A stretch of 64,000 nt of DNA from Lithodes maja (taxonomy: Eukaryota; Arthropoda; Malacostraca; Decapoda; Lithodidae), in assembly GCA_037953745.1 (NCBI GenBank), contig JBAKBP010001392.1:62001-126000 (forward strand), in the 5' to 3' direction. This document shows positions 34,215 through 43,162 of this stretch, one piece after another. The position numbers were made by a program, and so were the translations under genes. Below the pieces are notes generated by a model. The model had not been told where the DNA came from and did not search any database. It was given only the letters and a program-made list of their open reading frames with translations. Each line of letters starts with the position of its first letter. Position 1 is the first letter of the stretch.

Positions 34215-34649
34215 ACAGGGTTTTTCGCCCCTGACACATTCTCTACTCGCGGCTAGGCCACCCTTTTTCTCACCAGTTTCGTTACTGGTTTTTTGTGTTC
34301 CCTTCCTGTTTTCACCTCCATCCTTTCATAACTTTTGCCCAATCTTGGGGTACCCCACGGAGGCCCCTGTTGTGCCAAACCACCCAACCTGCCACTTCTT
34401 CTCATGGGCTTTGCTCTATCTCTGTGGGTTGGGTGGTTCCCAGGGGATGTGCCTCCTCTCCCCTGGTGTGCCTTCCTTGCCTCTCCCTTGACCGGTCGAG
34501 TCAGGACATTATCAAGGAAGACACTGCTCAGCTTGATGGTCACGGTCATCGTCGCTTGGAGATAAGGAGTTGACGCTTGTTTGCGGGCCTTTTTTGGTTT
34601 TCCTAGACGCCCCTCTCGCTTGTTCGGCACCGGGCCCTCTTGGCAGGTC

Positions 34650-34792
34650 CCGCAAATTTGCGGAGTGCTCGATTCGGCCCTCTGGGTCGTTTCGGCTCCC
34701 CGCAAATTTGCGGAGGTCGCTGGGGGGTCGCGTGACGATGTGGGAGGTTTGTGTCGGTACGGATCTACCTCCATTGGCCCGCAAATTTGCGG
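34650..34792. promoter_or_regulatory. Three exact CCGCAAATTTGCGG palindromes
   Basis: Exact copies lie at 34650-34663, 34700-34713 and 34779-34792, about 50 and 79 bases apart, upstream of the first candidate exon. They are conserved in copy 1. They may bind the element recombinase or a host factor; no direct evidence. Confidence 0.6.
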
Positions 34793-34929
34793 TTATAGTT
34801 GGCTTTCACTGTTGACCCTTTTTTGTGTCATATTGTTGCCTATTACTATATTGGTGTCTACACTTTATGGTGTTAGGGCCCTGCATGTGAGGTGTTGAGT
34901 GGTGTTTAACACTTTCTCCATCTTTGCAG

Positions 34930-34992
34930 GTTCAGCTTGTGCTTTTCAGCATCGCCCGCCCTCATCGACTACCTCAGTGTTCCCGGTTTCGA
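34930..34992 (+). other. Candidate 63-bp exon in DIRS 5' region, copy 2
   Basis: The acceptor TTCTCCATCTTTGCAG ends at 34929 and the donor GTGAGTACG starts at 34993. The next acceptor, CTTCCATTGCAG, ends at 35118, seven bases before the gag ATG. This predicts a 126-bp spliceosomal intron. Confidence 0.5.
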
Positions 34993-35124
34993 GTGAGTAC
35001 GCCTTCCAGTTTGCATGTGTCTTCTTGTTTACCCATGCTCATTCCCTGGTTTTTATTGGACATTCTCTTCGCTGACTCCGTCACCGTGCTGCTTATGCTG
35101 TGTGTTCTTCCATTGCAGGTTGTG

Positions 35125-37965
35125 ATGCCTTGCTTTCGCCAGGGCTGTGGCTCCCCATGTTTGGAGTGCCACCGGTCCTGCCTCCGCCACTCCCAATGTG
35201 TGTCCTCTACGGCCTACCTCCCTGCGCTGTGTGGTCCGTGCATGGACTTGGTGGATGTGGTGGACCATCGCCCTGGTTCCTCTGACGCAGCGGCGGCCTC
35301 GGCATCCCTTCAGTCCGTGTGGGCGGTGGTCTCCCACCACATTCGATCTGTGGGCCATCGCTCACCGGCTTTTGTGGATGACCGGATCCGTGTGGCCCTG
35401 GGCATCCCTGACCCGTCTGGGGGCCGTTTACCTGGCCCTCTTCCTGCTCGGGCCCTTCTTCCTGGGTCCCGTGGTCGGTCGCCGCATCGTCGGGAGGATC
35501 CTCAGCTCCGTCCACGCTCTCGCTCTCCTCGTCGTCCATCCTCTGCTGCCCCTCCTCGTCCTCCTGCTGGCCTTGACTCCGGCCGTCGCCCTCGTCATGG
35601 TTCTCGCCCTGAGGCCAGGGTTAGCGTCTCTGCCCCTGTACGCCCTCCCCTGGCCTCTCCGGATCGGGGCTCTACCACTTTCCGCCCGCTTCCCCTGCAC
35701 ATGAGGCGTCCTCTTCATGTGTCCTCCACGCGGGCGGAAGTCCATCATGTAGCTGGCCCTCTGCTCCCTCCTCCTACTCTGTCCAGGGGGGAGCGCCAGG
35801 TTGTCGTTGCTTCTCCTCCTACTTCTCCTGCTTCTGTGCCTCTTCTTCCTTCGCGGTCTCGTCCCAAGGTGGTGGTTCCTCCCTCCTCCTCCTCGGTGTC
35901 GGGCCGCCCTGTTCTATCAGCCCCGGGGATCCTTGCTCTGTTTCCCCCCGCGGCTCCTTCTGACCTCCTTTCACCCGGCCAGCCTTCCCACTCCCGTCAT
36001 CCTACTCCTCTTCCTTCTTCGATCCCTGATCTTCGGCTTCCGGCTCCCCGAGTGGGTACCCCGCCGCTTGACTCGGTAGAGTATAGCGAGGTTTCGGGGT
36101 CCCCTTTCTCGGGGGCTGACGTGTCGCTGGAAGAGGGGGAGGATGATGTTTCCCCCTCGGGCGTTAGTGAGCGGGGGCGAGACCCTCTGGGACGCCACGG
36201 CAGTCGTCGCTCGCCTTCTTTGGGCCGCGACGCTGCTGTTTCGTGTCATGGGTCTCGCTCTCGCTCACGCTCGCCCCTGCGGGCCGAACAATCTTCGGGG
36301 GGTTCGCCTCTCTCGGATCGATTTTCGGCTCTGCAGGGGTGGGTTGTGTCACACTTCGACGCGCGATTGGAGGCGATGCAGGAATCCCTCTTGTCGCGCT
36401 TCTTGGCGGTGACACAACCCCAGCGCCTCACCCAACCTGCCCCTGCTTTGGTCCCCCTCCCCTCTGCGGTGGACCACATTCCCTCTCGCCCTGCTTCCCC
36501 TCCTGCCCGGTCGTCGGCTAGCACTGCTCCTGCCCTGGCTCAGGTGGTTCCCCCTGCTGTCTCCCATGCGGGGGTCCTCCGTCTGCTAGGGCAGGGTCCG
36601 CGCTTGCCCCCCATCCAGAAGGCCAAGGTCCCGTCGAGGACTATGCCTCTCCTCTATGGCTCCTTGGCTGTTTGGAAGGGGGTGCAGGCCTCCCACCCGG
36701 AGCGTGCTACCGATTTACCGTCCGGTGAGAGGGCCCTACCTTTGGGCTGGTCGGTACAGCTTAATGATAAAATGCAGTTTAGGGCGTTCAGGGTGGATGG
36801 TCAGGTGGCCGACGTGGAGGTTCGGGCTTACCCGACGAGGACTGACCTTCAGTACTTTTCGGTTAAGCCCAAGCCCCCGTCTGCTCCTCGTACTAAGCTC
36901 TGGTCAGACTTCAGCCGCCAGGACATCCTTCAAGATGTTCAGTCCCTCGCTGTTTTGACGGGGCTGTCCTCCTATGGGACAGGTTTGAGCGACGACGGTA
37001 AGCCTGGCTTGTCCGTCGTCCTTGATAATCCTCTCCCATTGGAGGCCTGGTTTGCTGAGGCCTTAGAGTTTGCTACCCGTTCCGTCGACAGATCATCTTC
37101 AGTCCCTCCCCCAGAGTCGTCACTGCTTTTGCCTCCTCTTGTGTCTGTCGCCGGATTGGATGGCAAGTTCTGGTCCTGGATTAGCGCTCCCAAACTTGAA
37201 ATTTGTGCTATTGCTAACCCGTTCTTTTCCCACCCAGATAAGTCCTCTGTCGACAGGGATTTTACCTTGCGGCAGAGGGTGGCGAACTTATTTTCTTGTT
37301 TTTTAGGTTCCCTCCAGACCTCTGTTCACCACCTGCGACTTATCGAGGCGACTGCACCTGGCGATCTTCGCGAGGGTTTGGACCACGTTAGGCGGATCCA
37401 CCTTCAGCTCGCGGTGTCTTTGGTTCCCGAGCTGAAGGCGGTTTTGTGCGAGGCTACTCGACAACGCCAAACGGTAAGGTCCTCGTTCTGCCGGAAGGCC
37501 CCTTTGGATATTCGTCAGGGTTTGTTGTACTCTGAGTTATATACATCGGGGCTGTTCGCGCAGGATGCTTGGGAACGCTACGCTTCTCTGTCAGCGGACC
37601 CTGCTTACGACACGCAAAGACGCGCTGTGTCGCGACCAGGGTCTTCGCAGTCCCGTCCTTCTGCCGGTCCTCCTCGGAGTGCTGGTGCCACTGCTGCTGC
37701 CAAGAAAGGGCGCAGGAAAGGGAAGTTGCCGGCTAGAGCGTCGGTTCCGCCTCGCACTTCTGCTCCTGCTCCCTTTCATCCCCGCCGAGAAGGGGCTGGC
37801 CAGCCTTCCACTTCCGGCCGCACTTCGACGGGGTCCGACGCACGACGGACAGGGGATGGGGTGTCCCGCCCTTTTCGACGAGGTGGGGGGGGTAGGGGTG
37901 GTCAACGAGGGTCTTATGACCGCAAGGACCGTACCGGGGGACCCTCCACGTCAAAAAATGTGTAG
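35125..37965 (+). CDS. DIRS-A gag-like protein
   Basis: This intact frame gives 946 residues from the ATG at 35125; the frame is open further upstream, but the ATG follows a good splice acceptor and precedes a Cys-rich start, CFRQGCGSPCLECHRSC, then LCGPC, probably metal-binding. A long disordered Pro/Ser/Arg-rich segment with SRSRSRSP-type motifs follows. A folded C-terminal region after about residue 590 contains LWSDFSRQDILQDVQSLAVL. The end is basic and Gly-rich (RRGGGGRGGQRG), suited to binding RNA. It is the likely nucleocapsid protein. Third-position A is scarce. Confidence 0.8.
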   Translation: MPCFRQGCGSPCLECHRSCLRHSQCVSSTAYLPALCGPCMDLVDVVDHRPGSSDAAAASASLQSVWAVVSHHIRSVGHRSPAFVDDRIRVALGIPDPSGGRLPGPLPARALLPGSRGRSPHRREDPQLRPRSRSPRRPSSAAPPRPPAGLDSGRRPRHGSRPEARVSVSAPVRPPLASPDRGSTTFRPLPLHMRRPLHVSSTRAEVHHVAGPLLPPPTLSRGERQVVVASPPTSPASVPLLPSRSRPKVVVPPSSSSVSGRPVLSAPGILALFPPAAPSDLLSPGQPSHSRHPTPLPSSIPDLRLPAPRVGTPPLDSVEYSEVSGSPFSGADVSLEEGEDDVSPSGVSERGRDPLGRHGSRRSPSLGRDAAVSCHGSRSRSRSPLRAEQSSGGSPLSDRFSALQGWVVSHFDARLEAMQESLLSRFLAVTQPQRLTQPAPALVPLPSAVDHIPSRPASPPARSSASTAPALAQVVPPAVSHAGVLRLLGQGPRLPPIQKAKVPSRTMPLLYGSLAVWKGVQASHPERATDLPSGERALPLGWSVQLNDKMQFRAFRVDGQVADVEVRAYPTRTDLQYFSVKPKPPSAPRTKLWSDFSRQDILQDVQSLAVLTGLSSYGTGLSDDGKPGLSVVLDNPLPLEAWFAEALEFATRSVDRSSSVPPPESSLLLPPLVSVAGLDGKFWSWISAPKLEICAIANPFFSHPDKSSVDRDFTLRQRVANLFSCFLGSLQTSVHHLRLIEATAPGDLREGLDHVRRIHLQLAVSLVPELKAVLCEATRQRQTVRSSFCRKAPLDIRQGLLYSELYTSGLFAQDAWERYASLSADPAYDTQRRAVSRPGSSQSRPSAGPPRSAGATAAAKKGRRKGKLPARASVPPRTSAPAPFHPRREGAGQPSTSGRTSTGSDARRTGDGVSRPFRRGGGGRGGQRGSYDRKDRTGGPSTSKNV

Positions 37966-38183
37966 GTTCTCCGGGTCGGTCTCCTCCCTGTTCTCCTTCT
38001 CGCCTCGCCGACCGGGTCGTTCACCTCATCTCGGGGGCTCCCACAGGTTGTTTTCGCCCTTGCGCCCTTCGATGGCCGCGAGGGACGTGGGGGCGAAAGA
38101 TTGCACGGAGGGGTCTAACCTGGAGATGGAAGTCCAGACCCCCACTCAGCTCTTGTCAACGAAGCCGGCCTGTCTCTTCGGAG

Positions 38184-39907
38184 GTGGCCGCCGTGATTAC
38201 ATCCATGCACGAGCAGGGAATCGTCAAGGAGGTGAAAGCCGGTCACCCGGTTTTCCTCTCCCGTGTATTTCTGGTACCGAAGAAGGACTGCGACGCGATG
38301 CGACCGGTGGTGGATCTGTCGGCCCTCAACGGGCACATCGTGAACACGCGATTTCGGATGCTGACGGTGCACCAGGTACGACTGGCCCTGCGGCCTCTGT
38401 CGTGGGTAGTGTCGCTGGACCTCAAGGATGCGTATTGGCACGTCCCTATACATCCTCGTTTCCAGCGATTCTTGGCCGTTCGGACTTCCGATCGCGTGTT
38501 CATGTTCGACAGGCTTCCCTTCGGTCTCAACATCGCGCCGCGGATCTTCTCGAAACTGGTGAAGCAGGCTCTGGATCCTCTCCTCAGGGCGGCCTCCAGA
38601 TCCTGTTTTACTTGGACGATTGGTTGATAGTTTCAGACACCCTAGAACACTGCGTTCGCGACACCCTCACCGTAGTTCGACACATCACACAGTTAGGGTT
38701 CAACATAAACATTCCCAAGTCCCGCCTGACCCCGTCGCGTGTTGTGACGTGGGTAGGTCTCGAATGGGATCTGACAAACGCTACGGTTACCCAGAGTCAG
38801 CCAAACGCGGTGAAACTTCGCAGGAAGGTTTTCGCCGTGTTGCACTCGGTCTCCCTCACGAGGAGGATCTGGGACTCGTTAGTGGGTTCCCTCAATTGGG
38901 CTGCTCTGACCATTCCCTTAGGGAGGCTCAGGCTGCGCCGCCTAATCCTCATGGGCAACAGGGTGTTTCCGTTGGTCCCTATGGATCGGCTCATGCCGAT
39001 CCCGCGTTCCATTCACAGACACTTAGGACACTGGGTTGCTCGGGGCACGCTCTCTGCGGCTGTGCCTTGGACCTCCCCCCCGCCGACGATCTGGGTGGAT
39101 ACAGATGCGTCGAGCGAGGTGGGGTGGGGTTACCAATCCAACCTGGGACATCAACAACACGGCAGATGGGTGGGACACACACACCTACACATCAATGCCC
39201 TCGAACTCTTGGTTCCCTTGTTCTTTCTGCGGGACCACGCGCTGGCCCTTCGGGGCCTGTCGGTGGCCTTCAGGATGGACAATCAGACAGCTGTCCACTG
39301 TATCCAAAAGCAGGGGTCCTCCAGGTCTTTGACTCTGTTGGGGATCTCCGAGAAGTTGTTCTTCCTCGCGAACCGACACAACATCTCCCTGCACGCCTCC
39401 TACCTGCCCGGGTCTGCCAACCTGTGGGCGGACGCCCTGTCGCGAGGACAGGGCGTTCTTGTAGAATGGGCAATGAAACAGACTGTATTCGACGACCTAG
39501 CGGCTTCCTGGGGTGTTCCGGAGGTCGACTTGTTCGCATCGAAGGAGACGCGCAAGTTGCCTCGATACCTATCCCTCCGGACTCGTACTCCGGAGGGGGG
39601 TCCGGACGCTTTCATGGAAGACTGGAGCAGGTGGCAGTCGATATACATATTTCCGCCACCAGACGCACTGTTGATGTGCAAAGTCCTCGCGCGGCTGCGG
39701 CTGTACCGCGGCAGAGTCTGGCTCATAGCGCCTCTGTGGCCGGCCCAGGCTTGGTACTCCCAGTTGAAGCGGTGGTGCCCGAGTCCGGTCCCTCTCCCTC
39801 TCTCACACTTCCACTTGAGCCAGGTTGGCGACCTACGGACCTCGTTGGCCTTCGCATCGTGGATGTTCGTGAGGCACGGTGGCTCCCGGTCCACGGACGG
39901 GATCTGA
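38184..39907 (+). pseudogene. DIRS-A reverse transcriptase/RNase H, frameshifted
   Basis: The first part (38184-38590) carries the RT fingers and palm: VFLVPKKDCDAMRPVVDLS, DLKDAYWHVPIH with the first catalytic Asp, and RLPFGLNIAPRIF. A one-base deletion at about 38588 (CAGGGCGG against CAGGAGCGGG in copy 1) moves the catalytic YLDDW (38609-38623) into another frame. That frame runs on through the thumb, the RNase H domain (WVDTDASSEVGWG, INALELL, DNQTAVHCI, GSANLWADALSR) and the conserved VDLFAS...FPPPDALL...APLWPAQAW segment before the recombinase. Programmed frameshifting is possible but no slippery site is evident. Confidence 0.85.
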
Positions 39908-40845
39908 TTGACTTCCTGAAGCGTTCATGGACGACTTCGACTTGGGGGACTTACGAGTCCCACTGGAAGTCTTTTACTAGGTGGATACAGGACACTCGCC
40001 AGACTGTTAGCTCTCCTTCCCTCGTCCTACACTACTTGTTTCACCTCTTCCGTACACGTCGCTTTCAGGTCAACACTATACGTAACCACTTGTCTGCCAT
40101 CCGGGAGGTCTTTGAGTCCGTCACTGGGCTGGTCGTTCCTCCGAAGGAGCTGGATTCCTTCATGAAGGCTGCCTTCCGGGAACGGCCCCCTCCGCGCCAG
40201 ATCCCTCCTCAGTGGGATCTGGGGCGTGCTCTGGACCTTCTGGCTTCACACACATATACACGGGACACTACACCGGTTCAGTTGCTGGAGCGTACTCTCT
40301 TCCTTGTCGCTCTGGCCACTGGGGATAGGGTGTCTGAACTAGCTGCCATGTCACGGTCCCAGGAATGCATGCGATTCTCCCCGTCGTTGAATGTCGTCAC
40401 GTTGGCCCCCTCCCCTCATTTTGTTGCCAAGAATGAGAGAGAGACCCACGTTTTCAAGCCTTTCACCATCCAGGCTTTAAAACGTGGGCATACTCACCAT
40501 GTGTTGTGCCCGGTGCAGGCCTTGCACTCTTATGTTGAGTCTGTGGCTCCGTCTTCGGGGACTGCTGTGTGGGTGTCTCCTCGGACTGGTGGGAGGCTTT
40601 CGAAGGTACAGATAGGACGCCACATTTGTCGGGTTATTCGTGCCAGTAACCCTGCTTGTCGGGGTTCTGCGCACGATGTGCGGTCCTTTGCTGCCTCCTT
40701 ACGGTTCCTGCAGACTCGTTCGTTGCCTGACGTCGCCTCGGCAGGTTTGTGGTCGTCTATCAATACCTTCATCTCCTCCTACCTCTCCATGTCCATTGTT
40801 AGACCCCCTCGGCCTGTGATAGCTCTCGGGCGTCGTGTTTCCTAG
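39748..40845 (+). CDS. DIRS-A tyrosine recombinase
   Basis: It is a DIRS-type phage-integrase-fold recombinase that would join circular element DNA to the chromosome. The start given is the approximate domain start; the frame is open further upstream, overlapping RT in another frame, so the true start is unknown and may use a frameshift or splice. An N-terminal SAM-like domain (STWGTYESHWKSFTRW; IRNHLSAIREVF) precedes the catalytic domain. The catalytic Arg is in TGDRVSELAAM (codon 40327), His and Arg in HDVR (codons 40672 and 40681), and the nucleophilic Tyr in ISSYLSM (codon 40780). All are present and the frame is unbroken. Confidence 0.85.
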   Translation, partial: GLVLPVEAVVPESGPSPSLTLPLEPGWRPTDLVGLRIVDVREARWLPVHGRDLIDFLKRSWTTSTWGTYESHWKSFTRWIQDTRQTVSSPSLVLHYLFHLFRTRRFQVNTIRNHLSAIREVFESVTGLVVPPKELDSFMKAAFRERPPPRQIPPQWDLGRALDLLASHTYTRDTTPVQLLERTLFLVALATGDRVSELAAMSRSQECMRFSPSLNVVTLAPSPHFVAKNERETHVFKPFTIQALKRGHTHHVLCPVQALHSYVESVAPSSGTAVWVSPRTGGRLSKVQIGRHICRVIRASNPACRGSAHDVRSFAASLRFLQTRSLPDVASAGLWSSINTFISSYLSMSIVRPPRPVIALGRRVS

Positions 40846-41319
40846 AGCTCTTGCGAGGTTGCCTGGTCTTCCCCCCTTGTCACTCTTTCTTTTACTTTGT
40901 TTTCTTTGCAAAAGGGGGGGGGGGGAGTACGGGTTTGTAACACTGGATTACAAGTTTGGGATTATGTTATATGTATACAGTACATAAGTGTTTTTGCCTC
41001 TTTGAAAATGGTGTTTTCAGTTTGTGTTCCTTGTTTTTGTTCAGTTGGAAGAAAAGGGATTTTATGTACAGTGCTTTTTGGTTTAAGACAAGTCTATGAT
41101 TTTGCATTAATATGAATGACGGGCACGTGTTAAAACTGCTCTTTTTAGCTACTCCTCAGTTTTTCACGCTTTATTAAACTCTCTTGTTTACCTTGTGTTT
41201 CTTTGTCATTCATACTTTTGTCTTATGCATTGGTTTTTTTGGTATGTTGGGCTTGGATGTCCTCCTCCTATTTGTTATGCAGCCTTGACGTTGGATTTGC
41301 CAAGACTACTAACAAATTG

Positions 41320-42205
41320 GGAGGTTTGACGTACCTCCCAACCTACCAAATAGGAAAACCTACTATTTGGTAGTAGTCTTGGAAAATCCAACGTACATAT
41401 TACCCTCCCTCACTCCGGACCCCTGCCCATCCGCGTTCTTCTGCTAGCGTGAGATGTGATAACAAGAGAGGGTCGCTTATGCGCACGTTCGACAGGGATC
41501 GGCGCATAACGAAACACGGGATGGGCCTTGAGCGGTAACTAAGGTAAACCCCTTTTTCTTCTCTTCTAATGCTTTTTTCACCTTCGGTGGTAGTTTTGGT
41601 TAATGTACAACGTCTCCTAAAGCAAGATAAGGAGTAGACTCTAGACGTTTTCTTTTTAACCACGGTTGGAATGACGACATAGCAGTCAAAATAGACAAGT
41701 CGTCATTGCAATTAGGTTAATAGCCTTGACGTTGGATTTTCCAAGACTACTACCAAATAGTAGGTTTTCCTATTTGGTAGGTTGGGAGGTACGTCAAACC
41801 TCCCAATACCCTCCCTCACGCCGGACCCCTGCCCATCCGCGTTCTTCTGCTGACGTGAGATGTGATGACAAGAGAGGGTCGCTCATGCGCACGTTCGACA
41901 GGTATCTGCACATGACGGAACACGGGATGGGCCTTAAGCGGTAACTAAGGTAAACCCCTTTTTCTTCTCTTCTATGCTTTTTTCACCTTCGGTGGTAGTT
42001 TTGGTTAATGTACAACGTCTCCTAGAGCAAGATAAGGAGTAGACTCTAGACATTTTCTTTTTAACCGCGGTTGGAATGACGACATAGCAGTCAAAATAGA
42101 CAAGTCGTCATTGCAATTAGGTTAATAGCCTTGACGTTGGATTTTCCAAGACTACTACCAAATAGTAGGTTTTCCTATTTGGTAGGTTGGGAGGTACGTC
42201 AAACC
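41320..42205 (-). repeat. Two inverted copies of the DIRS-A left end, in tandem
   Basis: After the linker come two direct repeats of about 405 bp (41398-41804 and 41805-42205). In each, some 310 bp are the reverse complement of the DIRS-A left end (32334-32645), starting at TAGTCTTGG. Each unit closes with the palindromic linker (CTATTTGGTAGG ... ACCTCCCA) and opens with TACCCTCCCTCAC. They may be a non-autonomous derivative or a product of circle integration. Confidence 0.75.
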
Positions 42206-42210
42206 TCCCA

Positions 42211-42800
42211 TTCGTAATCATATCATAACTCTAGAAAAGCAGATAATCAAACAACCACATAGTATTCTTACTTTTGTAAAAAAAGAGATATTCGGGTGCA
42301 TAAACTTTATACAGCCTAAATCTTCAAAAAGGGGTACAAGCAGGAGCGTGCTTCAAAGAAGCCTGCTTGAAAAAGGGTTAACTCTGAGATTCTGAGCACA
42401 GATCTGCTAGTTAAGAAGGCACCCCACTTAAAGTAAGTGGGGAAAACTAAAAACTTATAAGTTTACATGTGCACATATAAACCCCATTAACTAGTGGATA
42501 TATTCCTAAAAATATAACCAAACATAAATGAATTCTTGTACATTCGTAGAAGTACTGAACTCGTGTACTTATGCAGAAGTAATTACTGCAAAAGTAAAAG
42601 TCGTAGTTGCCACTACCGAGATTTCTCAAAAATCTATTGCTTCACAGCCAAAGCTACATACAACAAGAATTGTCGTAACACTACCATTGGCCTTTAGCAC
42701 AATTTCCTGCAATGAATACTACAGAGAAATTTTATATTACAATGCCTACAACCAGTATCACAGCTCGTATGTTCCGAACACATACTCCGGAGGGGTCTAG
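42211..42800. repeat. DIRS-B left inverted terminal repeat
   Basis: It is the reverse complement of 46546-47133 with few differences. It carries several internal short palindromes, for example AAACTTATAAGTTT near 42451. The small open frame at 42528-42800 has a mirror twin on the opposite strand of the other arm, so it is a repeat artefact. Confidence 0.85.
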
Positions 42801-43162
42801 GGTGTCCTATGTCACACTGACTGTACCCTCCCCCCCCCTTTTTCTTGAAATTAAACAAAACGTGACTAAAAGGGCCACCTAGACCCTCTGCCGTAAAGCT
42901 ATACATGGCAAGGAAGGTTTGTCCAGAGCTACTGAAAGGTATCGAGGCAAAAACTCCTGATTAGAGGCCCATAACTGTGTGGACGTAATAACTTCCACCG
43001 AAAGATTATTAAGGAAACGTAAAGAGGCTGTCCCCTTGCGTAAATCGTGGGTCTTACCCACAACGCCGGGATGCTTCTCTTTAAAGTCCTCGACCAAGAG
43101 AGAAGCCAGTGTACGCTCCATCAATCGTTCACCCGGACTTGCGACCCATAAAGCACCCTGGT

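Larger units (their letters stand above)
32334..41319 (+). mobile_element. DIRS-A copy 2, nearly intact
   Basis: Inverted termini of about 39 bp (AATTTGTTAGTAGTC at the left, GACTACTAACAAATT at the right) bound a 5' region, gag, RT/RNase H, tyrosine recombinase and 3' UTR. There is no integrase, protease or LTR, as expected for DIRS elements, which integrate as DNA circles through a tyrosine recombinase and leave no target duplication. One CR1 insertion lies in the 5' region and one frameshift in RT. Confidence 0.9.
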
